A DNA stretch of 64,000 bases from positions 1,116,001 to 1,180,000 of the forward strand of contig NZ_SRRP01000001.1 in the NCBI RefSeq assembly GCF_004785935.1. The letters run 5' to 3'. Both the position numbers and the translations under genes were made by a program. Shown in pieces: positions 26,546 to 36,431 of this stretch. This DNA is from Streptococcus rubneri. GTDB lineage: Bacteria > Bacillota > Bacilli > Lactobacillales > Streptococcaceae. The notes below the pieces were generated by a model. The model saw only the letters and a list, made by a program, of their open reading frames with translations. It did not search any database and was not told the DNA's origin. Each line of letters opens with the position of its first letter. Position 1 is the stretch's first letter.

Positions 26546-26563
26546 TTCTCTTCTTATTTACGA

Positions 26564-27115
26564 TTAATCTTTAGATAAACTTCCGTCTTTTGTTTGGGTA
26601 CGAGCATAGGCAATCAAGAGAAGAGAACCTGCAATAGCTACCACTAAAGCATTGACAGAACCTGCTACAACACCCTGAAGGAAGACCTTGTTGGCACTTT
26701 CTTTGTAAATCATCACATCCCCAATCGGAGCAATCAATCCCCAAATAAGCAAGTTGGCAATGACTTGCACAACGTTAAAGACGATCAATTCTTTCTTGGT
26801 CACTTCTCCTTTGAGGTCACCGATTTGTTTGCGGAAGATACCAACAAAGAGACCAAACAAGCCACTAGAAATGATCCAAGTCCACCAGAGGCCATAGGTC
26901 ATCGCATCTTTAATAGCATGACCGATAAAGCCCATCAAGAAACCAACAATCGGACCAAAGATCACACTAAAGAGGGCTTGAAGAGCATATTGCAACTGAA
27001 TGTTTGTATTTGGAGCTGGTGCCGGAATTGGAATCATCGCAATGACCACAAAGAGGGCTGCTCCAACCCCGATAGCTACAACATCCTTAATTGAAAAAGC
27101 TTGTTTTTGTTTCAT
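26564..27115 (-). CDS. ECF transporter S component, UPF0397 family
   Basis: Integral membrane S subunit of 183 aa with about five to six membrane segments. The text [30 protein letters not shown] and [18 protein letters not shown] is the UPF0397 pattern (shown here in parts). In S. pneumoniae the UPF0397 gene is next to a DUF3744 ATPase and T subunit; here those are at 17848-20353. Some databases call the family riboflavin-type, but riboflavin is not supported by this context. It is last in an operon with methionine import genes and SAM hydrolase, 13 bases after the latter. Confidence 0.88.
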   Translation of the reverse strand: MKQKQAFSIKDVVAIGVGAALFVVIAMIPIPAPAPNTNIQLQYALQALFSVIFGPIVGFLMGFIGHAIKDAMTYGLWWTWIISSGLFGLFVGIFRKQIGDLKGEVTKKELIVFNVVQVIANLLIWGLIAPIGDVMIYKESANKVFLQGVVAGSVNALVVAIAGSLLLIAYARTQTKDGSLSKD

Positions 27116-27128
27116 ATTTTATCTCCTA

Positions 27129-27977
27129 TTAATTTTCCATTTTTCTAATTTCGATATGCCAAGAAGCCCCAACTCCTACATTATAGGCCTTGGCAAAGGA
27201 TCCCTGGTTGATGGCAAGACCAACACGGTAGAGGGAATTGATATAGAGGATTGGCTGTCCAATCCGCACATCTGCGAAAGACTTGCCATAGGTAACTTGA
27301 TTTTGGTAAACCAGCATGTCATTGTTATAGATGGTTACTTCAAAGCGTTCCCCAAATTCAGGTTCCAAATGATTAAACTCTTCCCGAGTAATCGAGGTCC
27401 AAAGAGAACCAAAGCGCACATCCAAGATGTCAACGGCTCCTTTGACAAGATTGTCCTCCATAACCGTTTCCACCACTGGTATTTCTACAATGTGTTCAAC
27501 ACTGAGTTCTGGCCCCACTTCCTCAAAGCTTATATGGCCACTGGCTAACTTAGCTCCTGTATAGGCATAGACATCACGCCCGTGGAAGGTATAAGAAAAC
27601 TCTGTATTGGCCCGGCGGTTCTTCACCTCTGAAATCTCACGAATGGCAACGATTCCTACATGTTTCTTGATGAAAGAGAGGGTCCCATTATCCGGTGTAA
27701 CAATGTATTGACTCTTTGCCGTTTTGGCTACAACACTTTTACGTTTGGAGCCGACACCCGGATCGACAACCGATACAAAGGTTGTCCCTTCTGGCCAGTA
27801 ATCCACCGTCTGAAAGAGGCGGTAACTTCCTTCAAAGATATTATAAGGTGTAATGTCATGAGTCAAGTGGTGAATCTTGAGGGTTGGTGATTCCTCTAAG
27901 GCAACCCCAATCATAGCAGAGACAGCTCCATCTACCAGACCAAAGTCTGACTGAAGGACTAGTAAATTATTGTACAT
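27129..27977 (-). CDS. S-adenosyl-L-methionine hydroxide adenosyltransferase
   Basis: DUF62/SAM-hydroxide-adenosyltransferase fold, related to fluorinase and chlorinase but splitting SAM with water to adenosine and methionine. 282 aa. Family motifs present: SDFG (D11), DPGVG (72-76), TPDNGT (about 94) and FHGRD (about 128). It is cytoplasmic. It is placed between two ECF S components (17 bases and 13 bases gaps) and downstream of metNI, so the products methionine and adenosine match the transport genes around it. Its physiological purpose in bacteria is not settled. Confidence 0.92.
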   Translation of the reverse strand: MYNNLLVLQSDFGLVDGAVSAMIGVALEESPTLKIHHLTHDITPYNIFEGSYRLFQTVDYWPEGTTFVSVVDPGVGSKRKSVVAKTAKSQYIVTPDNGTLSFIKKHVGIVAIREISEVKNRRANTEFSYTFHGRDVYAYTGAKLASGHISFEEVGPELSVEHIVEIPVVETVMEDNLVKGAVDILDVRFGSLWTSITREEFNHLEPEFGERFEVTIYNNDMLVYQNQVTYGKSFADVRIGQPILYINSLYRVGLAINQGSFAKAYNVGVGASWHIEIRKMEN

Positions 27978-27994
27978 ATTTCTTCTCCATCATG

Positions 27995-28573
27995 TTATTT
28001 TCTATTTAGTTTTTGACAGACCAAGTATCCAAGAAGATAACCAAGCAGAGCTCCAAGAAGAAGGGTCAGTAAAAACCAGCTCACCGTTCCCATATTCGAC
28101 GGTACCATAACGCGTTCGATATAATCCATCGACTTCCCACGGGCTAGTAAAGAAGCACGGTAACTAGCTGGTTGGAACCACATCATAAGGATAGGCCCTG
28201 TCGTCGTAAAGGAAAAGAGGAGGAAAGACACCGCATTGCCTAACTTCGACTGATAGTGGCCACGGCTTGCGACCAATTCTGCCAAAAGCCCTCCAACAAG
28301 AGCAGGCAGAAAAGCTCCAGCTCCATGACGAGTGAAAAGGAAAAAAGCACCAATCACAAGAGCAACGACTAGAATGGCTCCTGTTCGTTGAATTTTCTCA
28401 ACAAAGACCTGATAGATTCCTCCACCAACCAGGGCAGAGAAGGCGGGAGCATAGAACATGTTGCCTTGATGATCAACCAGATTTCCAAGTAGGACACCTA
28501 AGCCAATGGCAAGAAAATACAAGCCTGCAAAGGCCGCAATCTGCTTAAACTGATGTTTCTGTATTATTTTCAT
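27995..28573 (-). CDS. MptD/Trep_Strep family ECF transporter S component
   Basis: 192-aa membrane protein with about six membrane segments, matching the Trep_Strep (MptD) family of putative S subunits: GGGIYQVFVEKIQRTGAI and the LLAELVASRG-Y segment near the middle. The substrate is unknown. No cognate A/T genes are adjacent; it starts 15 bases after metI and continues the same operon. It could share the general ECF module or the A/T pair at 17848-20353. Confidence 0.85.
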   Translation of the reverse strand: MKIIQKHQFKQIAAFAGLYFLAIGLGVLLGNLVDHQGNMFYAPAFSALVGGGIYQVFVEKIQRTGAILVVALVIGAFFLFTRHGAGAFLPALVGGLLAELVASRGHYQSKLGNAVSFLLFSFTTTGPILMMWFQPASYRASLLARGKSMDYIERVMVPSNMGTVSWFLLTLLLGALLGYLLGYLVCQKLNRK

Positions 28574-28588
28574 GTATCTATCCCATCC

Positions 28589-29281
28589 TTACCGGTGGCT
28601 AATTTTCTTGGTCAAGAAATCACCGATAAACTGAATAAAGAAAATCAAAAGCAAGATCAAGAAGGTTGCTAGCAAGGTAACGTCATTATTAAAGCGTTGG
28701 TAACCATATGAAATAGCGACGTTTCCGAGACCACCTGCTCCAATCGCACCCGCCATGGCTGTTTCACCAACCAAGGAAATGAGGGTAACGGTTGTGACAC
28801 GAATCAAATCAGGAAGTCCTTCACGAAGGTAGACACCAACAATATCCCAAAATGTTGCCCCACTAGCTTGAGCTGCTTCAATCACCCCACGGTCCAATTC
28901 AGACAAAACGACTTGAACTTGACGCGCAAAGAAAGGAAAGACAGCTAAAGATAGGGGAACTAAGGCTGCTGTAGGACCGATCCCAGTTCCGACAATCATA
29001 CGAGTAAAAGGATTGATCAAGGCTAGCAAGATGATAAAAGGAATGGCACGGAAGATGGACGTGATTTTATCCAAGATATGGAAAACCAATTTATTCTCGA
29101 TAATCCCACCAGGTGCTGTCAAGACTAATAATAATCCTGCAATGAGTCCCAATAAACCACCAATCACAAAAGAGATAAAGGTCATGTAAAGGGTCAGATA
29201 AATCGCTGTTCCCCATCCAGCTTGGCCACTCCAGCCCATCCGGTAAACATTTGGTAGATAGGTTTGAATAAAGTCAATCAT
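28589..29281 (-). CDS. metI: Methionine ABC transporter permease
   Basis: Permease of the MetNIQ importer (methionine uptake transporter family), 230 aa with five membrane segments and the EAA-type coupling loop [20 protein letters not shown] (central part). The start overlaps the MetN stop by four bases. Together with metN and metQ it completes the importer for L- and D-methionine. Confidence 0.96.
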   Translation of the reverse strand: MIDFIQTYLPNVYRMGWSGQAGWGTAIYLTLYMTFISFVIGGLLGLIAGLLLVLTAPGGIIENKLVFHILDKITSIFRAIPFIILLALINPFTRMIVGTGIGPTAALVPLSLAVFPFFARQVQVVLSELDRGVIEAAQASGATFWDIVGVYLREGLPDLIRVTTVTLISLVGETAMAGAIGAGGLGNVAISYGYQRFNNDVTLLATFLILLLIFFIQFIGDFLTKKISHR

Positions 29282-30345
29282 GCATTACTCCCTTCTTTTA
29301 AGACACGCACAGAAACACCTGCTGCTTGTAGATCCCGCTGTGCTGCAGTTAGATTCGCTGCTTCCCCAATAAGGATAACAACCAACTCACCAACAGGGGT
29401 ATGATCCAAAATTTCAATATTTCCGTGTAGAATATTAGCAGACACCTGGTACTGTTTATAAATATCGTTGATAATCGCTGTGTCCGTCACCGAGCCAGAA
29501 TATTTCAAATGGGCTAAAACAGAATCAGCCGGCAATTTCTTAACAATTTGTTGCTGGTTGATTTTCACCATGGCTTCATCGATTCCTGTTGCAGTTGTGA
29601 TGAAGTCTTGTGTCAATTCGTTCTTAGGATTAGAGAAGATGTCTAAAACAGAGCCTTCTTCAATCAATTCACCATTTTGCATGACCGCCACCCGATTGGC
29701 AATATCTTTAACGATCTGCATTTCGTGGGTAATTAATACCACTGTCAAGCCCAATTTCTGATTCAGCTCTTGCAGAAGAGCAAGGATTTGTTTGGTCGTT
29801 TTTGGATCTAGGGCAGATGTTGATTCGTCAGAAATCAAAATCTTTGGATCGTTGGCGAGCGCACGCGCAATCGCCACCCGTTGTTTTTGTCCACCTGACA
29901 ATTGAGCAGGATAGTTGTCCGCCCGATCTGACAGACCAACTAGTTCCAACAACTTGGCTACTTTTTCAGCCTTTTGCTCTTTAGATAAGTCTGAATGTTT
30001 AAGGGCAAAGGCCACATTTTCAGCAGCGGTCATTTGGGCCATTAGATTGAAATGTTGGAAAATCATACCAATGTCCCGGCGTTTTTGGCGTAAAGCCGCA
30101 GCATTCAAGGTAACCCGATCTTGATAGATGACATCACCATCCACGGTGATAGTACCTGCTGACGGTACTTGCAAGAGATTGATGACCCGTACAAGAGTTG
30201 ATTTCCCTGCTCCAGAATAACCAACAATCCCGTAAATATCCCCTTCATTGATATGAATGGTCACATCCTTCACGGCTGCAATTTCCCGTTTTTTCTGATG
30301 AAAGGTAACATCGATATGGTCCAGTTTGATAATTTCTTTACTCAT
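29278..30345 (-). CDS. metN: Methionine ABC transporter ATP-binding protein
   Basis: 355 aa ATPase. Walker [10 protein letters not shown] (about 41-49), signature LSGGQKQR, Walker B ILISDEST (unusual Ser for the more common Asp neighbour LLxDE). The C-terminal NIL regulatory domain (about 270-350) in this family binds methionine for feedback inhibition. The start overlaps the M20 peptidase by eight bases, and the end overlaps metI by four. Confidence 0.95.
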   Translation of the reverse strand: MSKEIIKLDHIDVTFHQKKREIAAVKDVTIHINEGDIYGIVGYSGAGKSTLVRVINLLQVPSAGTITVDGDVIYQDRVTLNAAALRQKRRDIGMIFQHFNLMAQMTAAENVAFALKHSDLSKEQKAEKVAKLLELVGLSDRADNYPAQLSGGQKQRVAIARALANDPKILISDESTSALDPKTTKQILALLQELNQKLGLTVVLITHEMQIVKDIANRVAVMQNGELIEEGSVLDIFSNPKNELTQDFITTATGIDEAMVKINQQQIVKKLPADSVLAHLKYSGSVTDTAIINDIYKQYQVSANILHGNIEILDHTPVGELVVILIGEAANLTAAQRDLQAAGVSVRVLKEGSNA

Positions 30346-31714
30346 AACTTGTGATTAACTCCTTAATTAATTCAATATGGGTATAGTAGTCTGCAATTTT
30401 CACATTCTCATCCCCACCATGATCTCGACTATTGGCATTTCCAATACCAAAGGCAGCCATTGGAACTTGCAAGGCCTCAAAGACCGTATGCATGGGACCA
30501 GTGCCTGCAGTTGTCGGAAGGACACAGACCCCTTCTGGATAAAAGCGTTTGGCCAGATCAATCACATTGAGGATGGACGGCGCACTCATATCACTCCGAT
30601 AACTCATTTCCCCTAGTGTGAAAACAAGTTCAATCTTCTCAAAGCCATTTTTATTCAACTGAGCACGAATCAATTCTAAGACTTGTTTCGGTTCCAAGCC
30701 TGGTACCAAACGAACTTCCATCTTGGCTCGAGCTTCTGCAGGGAGAATCGTCTTGACGCCCTGTCCCTGATAGCCTGTCCCCAAACCTTCAATGTTCATG
30801 GCTGGCTCAAAATAAAAACGTTTCAAGAACTCACTTCGTTCCTCTTTCAGGATAGGCAATTGGAGATTATAGATTTCTGTCACATCGTCTGCCGTTTTAT
30901 TGGCATAACGATTAATCAAGGCCAGTTCCCGCTCGTTAGGCTCCTCAATCAATTCATAGAGGCCATCCACCAGGATCCGACCGTCTTTATCTCGTAGACT
31001 CGACAAAGCATTGAGCAGATACCAGGATGCTGAATCCACTACTCCACCATAGCTGGAATGGATATCCACATCTGCACTTTTGACCACCATGTCAAAGGTC
31101 ACAATCCCCTTGTTGCCACCTGAGATTTCCAGTTCTCCTTGTTGGTTGCGAGTCCCTTGTTCCCAAACTAAGAGATCTGCCCCACGCAAATGCTTTTTGT
31201 GCTTGGATAGATACTTATCCAGATCGGTCGAGGCAGATTCTTCTGCCCCTTCGATAATGAAGGTAATGTTAACTGGAAGGTCGCCATTTTCACGGATATA
31301 TTTTCGAATAGCCGTTAACCGTGCAGTAATATGACCCTTGTCGTCATCTACCCCTCGACCATACATGGTCCCGTAATGGACCGAAAGGGTAAAGGGATCA
31401 CTCGTCCAAGGTTGGTCACCATCTGCTGGAACTGTATCGTAATGGTTGTAGAAAATGATGGTCTTCGCATCCGGATTAGGTGAAACAAATTTAGCAATAA
31501 CAAATGGCGCTGTGTAGCTGTCATCCACAGTTACCTTAGCCCCCGCAGCTGTGAAGATTTCTCCCAGGTAGGTTGCTACTTCTTTTAAACCAATCTGCTG
31601 GGCAAAGATAGACCGCTTGGAGATGAGAGTCCTTAGGACTTCAAAATAATGCTGAGCCACCTCATCATTTTCAAATTTGCGTATTTGTTCTGTCTCTCTT
31701 GGATTGGACATCAT
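30338..31714 (-). CDS. M20 family metallopeptidase in the met operon
   Basis: 458-aa di-zinc peptidase/deacylase. Visible metal ligands: NHYDTVP (His), GRGVDDDKG (bridging Asp) and EGAEESAS (general base Glu and ligand). A dimerisation insert occupies the middle (about 190-320). In S. pneumoniae a homologous peptidase is found between metQ and metN, and this order is the same here. It may release methionine from a peptide or N-acyl form brought in by the transporters; that is inference. Confidence 0.87.
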   Translation of the reverse strand: MMSNPRETEQIRKFENDEVAQHYFEVLRTLISKRSIFAQQIGLKEVATYLGEIFTAAGAKVTVDDSYTAPFVIAKFVSPNPDAKTIIFYNHYDTVPADGDQPWTSDPFTLSVHYGTMYGRGVDDDKGHITARLTAIRKYIRENGDLPVNITFIIEGAEESASTDLDKYLSKHKKHLRGADLLVWEQGTRNQQGELEISGGNKGIVTFDMVVKSADVDIHSSYGGVVDSASWYLLNALSSLRDKDGRILVDGLYELIEEPNERELALINRYANKTADDVTEIYNLQLPILKEERSEFLKRFYFEPAMNIEGLGTGYQGQGVKTILPAEARAKMEVRLVPGLEPKQVLELIRAQLNKNGFEKIELVFTLGEMSYRSDMSAPSILNVIDLAKRFYPEGVCVLPTTAGTGPMHTVFEALQVPMAAFGIGNANSRDHGGDENVKIADYYTHIELIKELITSYE

Positions 31715-31735
31715 TTCCTCCTACTATACACGATA

Positions 31736-31763
31736 AGAGGTAGAGAAAACCTTCTCCACCTCT
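31736..31763 (-). terminator. Intra-operon hairpin between metQ and the M20 gene
   Basis: Minus strand AGAGGTGGAGA with TCTCTACCTCT (one G-U pair) around a six-base loop; no long T-run. It likely trims or attenuates downstream expression, leaving more metQ message. Confidence 0.55.
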
Positions 31764-31779
31764 CTATTCATCCTCTCAA

Positions 31780-32652
31780 TTACCAAACTGGTTGGTCCAT
31801 ACCGTCTGAAGATTCTTCAATGACTTTCTTCACGTTATCAGTATGGTAGGCTTTAATAATGGCTTCGATTGCTTTTGCTTTATCAGATGATTTCCAATCT
31901 TTCTTAGCTGCAATCAAGTTGTACCATTGTTTAGAGTTGCTGTTTGCTTTTTCTACAAAGAGAGCTTTCTTGTAATCAATGCCTGCTTCACGAACAAAGG
32001 TGTTATTGATGATCGCTGCATCAACTGATGGAAGTGAAGAAGCTGTTTGAGAAGCGTCCAACTCAGAAATTGTCAAGTTCTTTGGATTATCTTTGATGTT
32101 GCTGATGGTAGCCAATTCCCCATCTTTTGTATCCAACTTGATCAAACCAGCTGATTCCAATACATACAAGGCACGGCTTTCGTTTGTTGGGTCGTTTGGT
32201 ACTGCAATCGTTCCTTTTTCAGGAATGTCTTTCACATCTGTGTATTTGTTCTTCCCATCTTTTGTACCAGAGTAAAGACGGATTGGCGCAATATAAGTAT
32301 CTGCTACAGAAACTAGATCTGCGCTGTTTTCTTTGTTCCAGTTTTCAAGGTAGTTGTAATGTTGGAAAGCGTTGATATCCACATCCCCATCACGAACAGC
32401 TTGGTTTGGTTGTGAGTAGTCTGTAAACTCAGTGAATTCCAACTTGATGTTAGCTTTTGCATCATCCAAGTTCTTTTGCACTTCTTTCCAACGAGCTTCT
32501 TCGGTATCGCTTAAGCTCATCACCCCAACTTTAACAGTTGTCACACCATCTTTATCAGATGATTTAGATGATTTTGAAGACCCACATGCTGCTAAGGCAA
32601 AGGTTGCAACGGTAGCAAGGGCTGCTACACCAAAAAGTTTTGTTAATTTCAT
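31780..32652 (-). CDS. metQ: Methionine-binding lipoprotein MetQ
   Basis: 290-aa substrate-binding lipoprotein. Signal peptide with lipobox ALAAC; C23 is the lipidated residue, followed by a Ser/Lys linker. The NLPA/MetQ fold is recognised from VKVGVMSLSDTE and the DINAFQHYNYLE and PNDPTNESRALY segments, which match methionine binders. It delivers methionine to MetNI. It is followed by a hairpin that separates it from the peptidase gene. Confidence 0.95.
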   Translation of the reverse strand: MKLTKLFGVAALATVATFALAACGSSKSSKSSDKDGVTTVKVGVMSLSDTEEARWKEVQKNLDDAKANIKLEFTEFTDYSQPNQAVRDGDVDINAFQHYNYLENWNKENSADLVSVADTYIAPIRLYSGTKDGKNKYTDVKDIPEKGTIAVPNDPTNESRALYVLESAGLIKLDTKDGELATISNIKDNPKNLTISELDASQTASSLPSVDAAIINNTFVREAGIDYKKALFVEKANSNSKQWYNLIAAKKDWKSSDKAKAIEAIIKAYHTDNVKKVIEESSDGMDQPVW

Positions 32653-32684
32653 GTTCTTTCTCCTTATGATGTTTTTAAAAAACC

Positions 32685-33512
32685 TTATTTAATATCAGAA
32701 GCTTCTGGAAGGTAAGTTCCACCGAAGTACTTCTTAGACAATTTTTCCAGTGTCCCATCTTCGTACAACTCTTTGATCCGTTTGTTGACGAAGGTTTCCA
32801 ATTCTTTCTCACCTTTGGCAAGGATTGGGTATACGTATGGTTGTTGATCACTTGGAAGTTCGATGACCTCCAAATTATCCAACCCTTGGTCCTTGATCAA
32901 AGCTTCAACGGTCAAACGTTCAAAAATCTTATAATCTGAACGGCCATCGCTCAAATTAGCCAGAATGGACTGGATGGTCCCATCTGTATATTTGAGTTCA
33001 GTTGGATTATCCTTATGTTCTTCATTATAGGCTTCCAATTGTTTCGCTGTAGAAGTTCCTTGGATGACCTCCGTAGACTTGCCACCGATATCGTCTAGTG
33101 ATTTGATGCCTGAATCTTTACGGACTACTAAGACCACTGGGTTCTTAGCGTAAGGATTTGGGTACAAGTATTTCTCCGCACGTTTTTTATCGTAGCTAAG
33201 GTTGCTGACACCGATTTGGTAACGATCTCCGTCTAAACCAGCAAAGATAGAAGACCACTCTGTCTTATTAAAGTTGACCTCATACTTATCTGATCCTTTG
33301 AAGATTTCACGCATAACTTCGATTTCGTAACCAGTCAATTCCCCATCCTTATCATAGGTGAAGGGTTTGGTTGTCCCAACTGTTGCGACTTCAATGGTCC
33401 GTTTTCCGCTTGATTTACTTGATGACTTGGATGAGCAGGCAACCAAAGTCCCAACTGTAGCTAAGCCCACAAGGCTCAAAGCAACATATTTGATGAATTT
33501 ATTCAATTTCAT
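32685..33512 (-). CDS. Amino-acid ABC transporter substrate-binding lipoprotein (family 3)
   Basis: 275-aa periplasmic-binding type 3 lipoprotein with lipobox LVAC (C26). SBP_bac_3 features: [20 protein letters not shown] near the start of the mature part and [11 protein letters not shown] for the ligand loop. The pattern suggests a cystine/polar amino acid binder. The gene is first in the methionine operon and has no own permease in the window, so it must share one elsewhere or with MetNI. The S. pneumoniae locus has the same order. Confidence 0.87.
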   Translation of the reverse strand: MKLNKFIKYVALSLVGLATVGTLVACSSKSSSKSSGKRTIEVATVGTTKPFTYDKDGELTGYEIEVMREIFKGSDKYEVNFNKTEWSSIFAGLDGDRYQIGVSNLSYDKKRAEKYLYPNPYAKNPVVLVVRKDSGIKSLDDIGGKSTEVIQGTSTAKQLEAYNEEHKDNPTELKYTDGTIQSILANLSDGRSDYKIFERLTVEALIKDQGLDNLEVIELPSDQQPYVYPILAKGEKELETFVNKRIKELYEDGTLEKLSKKYFGGTYLPEASDIK

Positions 33513-33568
33513 TTGTTCTCCTTTTTCACTAAAATTGTTTATTCCTCTGTAAAAAAACAGCTTTTTCC

Positions 33569-33577
33569 ATCATATCA
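33569..33577 (-). promoter_or_regulatory. Extended -10 promoter of the methionine/SAM operon
   Basis: TGA-TATGAT on the minus strand (-10 at 33569-33574); no clear -35. Confidence 0.5.
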
Positions 33578-33615
33578 AAATTCCTAACTCTTGGGTATTA
33601 TATTTTCTTTATAGC

Positions 33616-33638
33616 GGTGATAGGTTTTATCTATCACC
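33616..33638. promoter_or_regulatory. Eight-base dyad upstream of the methionine operon promoter
   Basis: GGTGATAG-gttttat-CTATCACC, perfect arms around seven bases, about 40 bases upstream of the -10 box. The layout (T-N11-A type within arms) suits a LysR-type regulator site such as the streptococcal methionine regulators, but no T-run follows for a terminator reading. It also lies two bases past the amidohydrolase stop, so a termination role is not excluded. Confidence 0.45.
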
Positions 33639-33640
33639 TC

Positions 33641-34783
33641 TCATTTGGTTGAGAATTTTTCCAGCAAAGCGAGGGCATTTTCAACATAATATGGAACCGA
33701 TACCGCAAAAGCAGCATCATCTATGACCATGCTATCATGGTGGAGATCCGGTGCATCCGCTGCACCATTGGATCCTATAAAAGCAAAGACTCCCGGGATC
33801 TTCTCTTGATAGAAGGCAAAATCTTCACCCGCTGTCGACGGCTGAGCCTCCACAACTTCTGCGAAAGACTTGGACCAGCGAAAGACCTTTTTAGCCAAGA
33901 CCTTATCATTATAGGTAACCGGTGGTGTCTTGCCCCAATCAAATTGGACCATGACTCCGGTACTGTTAGAGATCTGTTCGATCACGCGAATGAAATCTGC
34001 CTTGAGACGTTTCTGAAGATCCGGATTAAAGGTTCGAATGGTTCCTTCAAAGTAACCAGACTTGGGAAGAACATTCCAGGTTGAACCAGCTTCGATATGG
34101 GTCACCGATAGGACAGCTGTCTCAAATGGCGAAACCGTACGAGAGACCAAGGTCTGCAACTGCTGGACCATACTAGTAATCGCTACAACAGTATCCAAAC
34201 CGAGATCCGGTCGAGCCGCATGACTGCTCACTCCAGTGACAGTCACCTTGAACTTTTCAACTCCTGCCATCATGGCGCCTGGACGCAGGGCCAACTGACC
34301 CGCAGGCAATGACGGCATGTTGTGAAATCCAAGGATGGCTTGGACATCTTCGAGGAGTCCGGTCGCTAATACCGCAGATGCTCCTTCAGAAGTCTCTTCA
34401 GCTGGCTGAAAAATTAACCGAACCGTTCCCTTTAAGTCAGCCTCCATACCCTTTAGGACTTCTGCAGCCCCTAAGAGGCTCACCTGGTGGAAATCATGAC
34501 CACAGGCATGCATGACACCAGGGTTTTGGCTTTGATAGTCGAGATCCGTGTTCTCCTGAATCGGGAGGGCATCAATATCTGCACGCAGGGCAATGACCGG
34601 TTTACCGCTTCCGATTTCAGCAATCAAACCAGTTTTTAATCCACTGTTTAAAATGCGTACACCTAGCTTTTCCAAATAGGCTTTGAGATAAGCTGTGGTT
34701 TGGTATTCTTGTCCAGACAACTCTGGATGCTGATGCACATAATGCCGAATGGGCACTAGATGTTCATAGGAAAATGATACCAT
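33641..34783 (-). CDS. M20 family amidohydrolase
   Basis: 380-aa metallo-amidohydrolase of the hippurate hydrolase / N-acyl-amino-acid type (subfamily M20D). Visible: MHACGHDFH (two zinc ligands, C and H), FQPAEETSEG (Glu ligand and base) and HNMPSLPAGQ. Substrate is probably an N-acylated or N-acetylated amino acid. It lies just upstream of the methionine operon promoter region and is separate from it. Confidence 0.87.
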   Translation of the reverse strand: MVSFSYEHLVPIRHYVHQHPELSGQEYQTTAYLKAYLEKLGVRILNSGLKTGLIAEIGSGKPVIALRADIDALPIQENTDLDYQSQNPGVMHACGHDFHQVSLLGAAEVLKGMEADLKGTVRLIFQPAEETSEGASAVLATGLLEDVQAILGFHNMPSLPAGQLALRPGAMMAGVEKFKVTVTGVSSHAARPDLGLDTVVAITSMVQQLQTLVSRTVSPFETAVLSVTHIEAGSTWNVLPKSGYFEGTIRTFNPDLQKRLKADFIRVIEQISNSTGVMVQFDWGKTPPVTYNDKVLAKKVFRWSKSFAEVVEAQPSTAGEDFAFYQEKIPGVFAFIGSNGAADAPDLHHDSMVIDDAAFAVSVPYYVENALALLEKFSTK

Positions 34784-34931
34784 TCTCGTCCCCTTTCTAG
34801 CATAGTTCTATTCTATCACTGCCTCCCCTATTCGTCTAATTCCTATTTTTTTCTCTCAGTTATAGCCAGGGGCTATATCACTTTTTATTACTTCATACTC
34901 GTTCCTTAAAAAGCCACGCTACAAGAAAAAA

Positions 34932-34959
34932 ACCTTTGAAGAAATTATCTTCAAAGGTC
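34932..34959 (-). terminator. Terminator of yebC
   Basis: ACCTTTGAAGA / TCTTCAAAGGT stem of eleven pairs with a T-run on the minus strand, just past the stop at 34968. Confidence 0.9.
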
Positions 34960-34967
34960 TATTTCTA

Positions 34968-35684
34968 TTAGAATCCATCTACGTTGGTGTAGATTTTTTG
35001 CACGTCCTCATCATCTTCAAGAACGCTGTAAAGTTTTTCAAAGGTTTCCAAATCTTCACCCGACAACTCAACTTCTGATTGAGGAATCATTTCCAATTCA
35101 GTTACTTGGAATTCTTCGATACCAGATTCCCGCAAAGCAACAATCGCTTTGTGAAGGTCAGTTGGAGCAGTGTAGACTGTAATAGTTCCTTCTTCTGCTT
35201 CAACATCGTCTACATCGACATCTGCTTCAAGCAAAAGCTCAAAGATAGCATCCGCATCATCACCAGCAAATACGATGACTCCCTTGTTGTCAAAGAGGTA
35301 AGATACAGAACCTGAAGCTCCCATGTTACCGCCGTTTTTACCAAAAGCCGCACGGACATTGGCAGCTGTACGGTTGACGTTTGACGTCAAGGTATCAACG
35401 ATCAACATAGAACCATTTGGTCCAAATCCTTCATAACGTCCCTCTGTAAAGGTTTCGTCTGTATTTCCTTTTGCCTTATCGATCGCTTTATCAATCACGT
35501 GTTTTGGCACTTGCGCTTGTTTAGCACGGTCGATAACGAATTTCAAAGCAGTATTCAATTCTGGATCTGGCTCACCTTTTTTAGCGGCTACATAGATTTC
35601 TACTCCGAATTTCGCATATACTTTTGAGTTAGCACCATCTTTGGCAGTTTTCTTGGCTACAATATTGGCCCATTTACGTCCCAT
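34968..35684 (-). CDS. YebC/PmpR family protein
   Basis: 238-aa YebC-family protein, a three-domain acidic protein starting [21 protein letters not shown]; the family helps ribosomes through proline stretches or acts as a transcription factor. The family's characteristic stretch [16 protein letters not shown] is intact. It stands alone with terminator and AT-rich upstream gap. Confidence 0.95.
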   Translation of the reverse strand: MGRKWANIVAKKTAKDGANSKVYAKFGVEIYVAAKKGEPDPELNTALKFVIDRAKQAQVPKHVIDKAIDKAKGNTDETFTEGRYEGFGPNGSMLIVDTLTSNVNRTAANVRAAFGKNGGNMGASGSVSYLFDNKGVIVFAGDDADAIFELLLEADVDVDDVEAEEGTITVYTAPTDLHKAIVALRESGIEEFQVTELEMIPQSEVELSGEDLETFEKLYSVLEDDEDVQKIYTNVDGF

Positions 35685-35835
35685 GAGGATTCTCCTTGTG
35701 TTTGGTTCATATTATTTTCAATCTTTAACATTATATCACAAATCGCTGAACTTGGACTAGAATTTTCTATTTTTAACGGGGGATTTTATGGGAACTTTCT
35801 ATGAGTTAGAAACTTTAAATAGCTCGCTTAACTAT

Positions 35836-35888
35836 AAAAAAGCCTCTCTGTTAGAAACTTAGTAATGATCTTTAAATGACAGAAAGGC
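35836..35888 (-). terminator. Terminator overlapping the end of yoeB
   Basis: Minus strand GCCTTTCTGT (35879-35888, inside yoeB) pairs with ACAGAGAGGC (35842-35851), ten pairs with one wobble, followed by TTTTTT. The yoeB stop codon lies in the loop. Confidence 0.75.
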
Positions 35889-36113
35889 AACTCCTGACTC
35901 ATCTAGCATATAAATCAGGCGATTTTCTGCATCAATCCGCCTTGACCATGCTCCTTGAAAGTCATATTTCAAGGGTTCAGGTTTACCAATTCCTGCAAAT
36001 GGATCCCTTTGGATCTCTTTGATAAGGCTATTAATCCGCTTCAGTGTTTTTTTGTCCTGACTTTGCCAGTAACAATAATCCTTCCAGGCATCTTCAGTAA
36101 ACTTGAGTAACAT
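35859..36113 (-). CDS. yoeB: Toxin YoeB (mRNA interferase)
   Basis: 84-aa RelE-fold endoribonuclease that cuts mRNA at the ribosomal A site. The catalytic set of the E. coli enzyme is present at the same positions: E46, R65, H83 and the C-terminal Y84 (ending FKDHY). It is preceded by its antitoxin with a three-base gap. The toxin appears intact, so the antitoxin should be functional too. Confidence 0.95.
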   Translation of the reverse strand: MLLKFTEDAWKDYCYWQSQDKKTLKRINSLIKEIQRDPFAGIGKPEPLKYDFQGAWSRRIDAENRLIYMLDESGVAFLSFKDHY

Positions 36114-36116
36114 CCG

Positions 36117-36371
36117 TTACCCCTCAATCTCATGGAGTTGAACCTGACCAGCTCGGACTTCTGCCATGCCCCGCAAGACCTTATCTGACAATTCCTTGTT
36201 CTGAGCTAGTCTTAGGGTTTCTTGTAGGCTGTCCCACTCGCTCTTAGAAATAACCACAATATCTTCGTCTGGATTCTTATTCACGACTGTCAAAGGCTCA
36301 AACTCATCATTCACCTTCTTCATATAATCCTTCAAATGATTGCGGAATGTTGAATAAACGACTGCTTCCAT
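36117..36371 (-). CDS. yefM: Antitoxin YefM (Phd/YefM family)
   Basis: 84-aa antitoxin. The N-terminal Phd-fold DNA-binding part (EAVVYSTFRNHLKDYMKKV) leads to a disordered C-terminal toxin-binding tail (KVLRGMAEVRAGQVQLHEIEG, in parts). I place the start at the ATG at 36371, with GAGG seven bases upstream, instead of the in-frame ATG two codons earlier, which lies only one base from GAGG. It is followed by yoeB and preceded by an autoregulatory operator. Confidence 0.93.
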   Translation of the reverse strand: MEAVVYSTFRNHLKDYMKKVNDEFEPLTVVNKNPDEDIVVISKSEWDSLQETLRLAQNKELSDKVLRGMAEVRAGQVQLHEIEG

Positions 36372-36401
36372 TACCATACCTCATTCTACTGCTTTTCTAT
36401 T

Positions 36402-36430
36402 ATTATACATGAAAAAGAAAAACTTGTCAG
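36402..36430 (-). promoter_or_regulatory. Promoter of yefM-yoeB
   Basis: -35 CTGACA (36425-36430), 17-base spacer, -10 TATAAT (36402-36407). Confidence 0.82.
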
Positions 36431-36431
36431 G

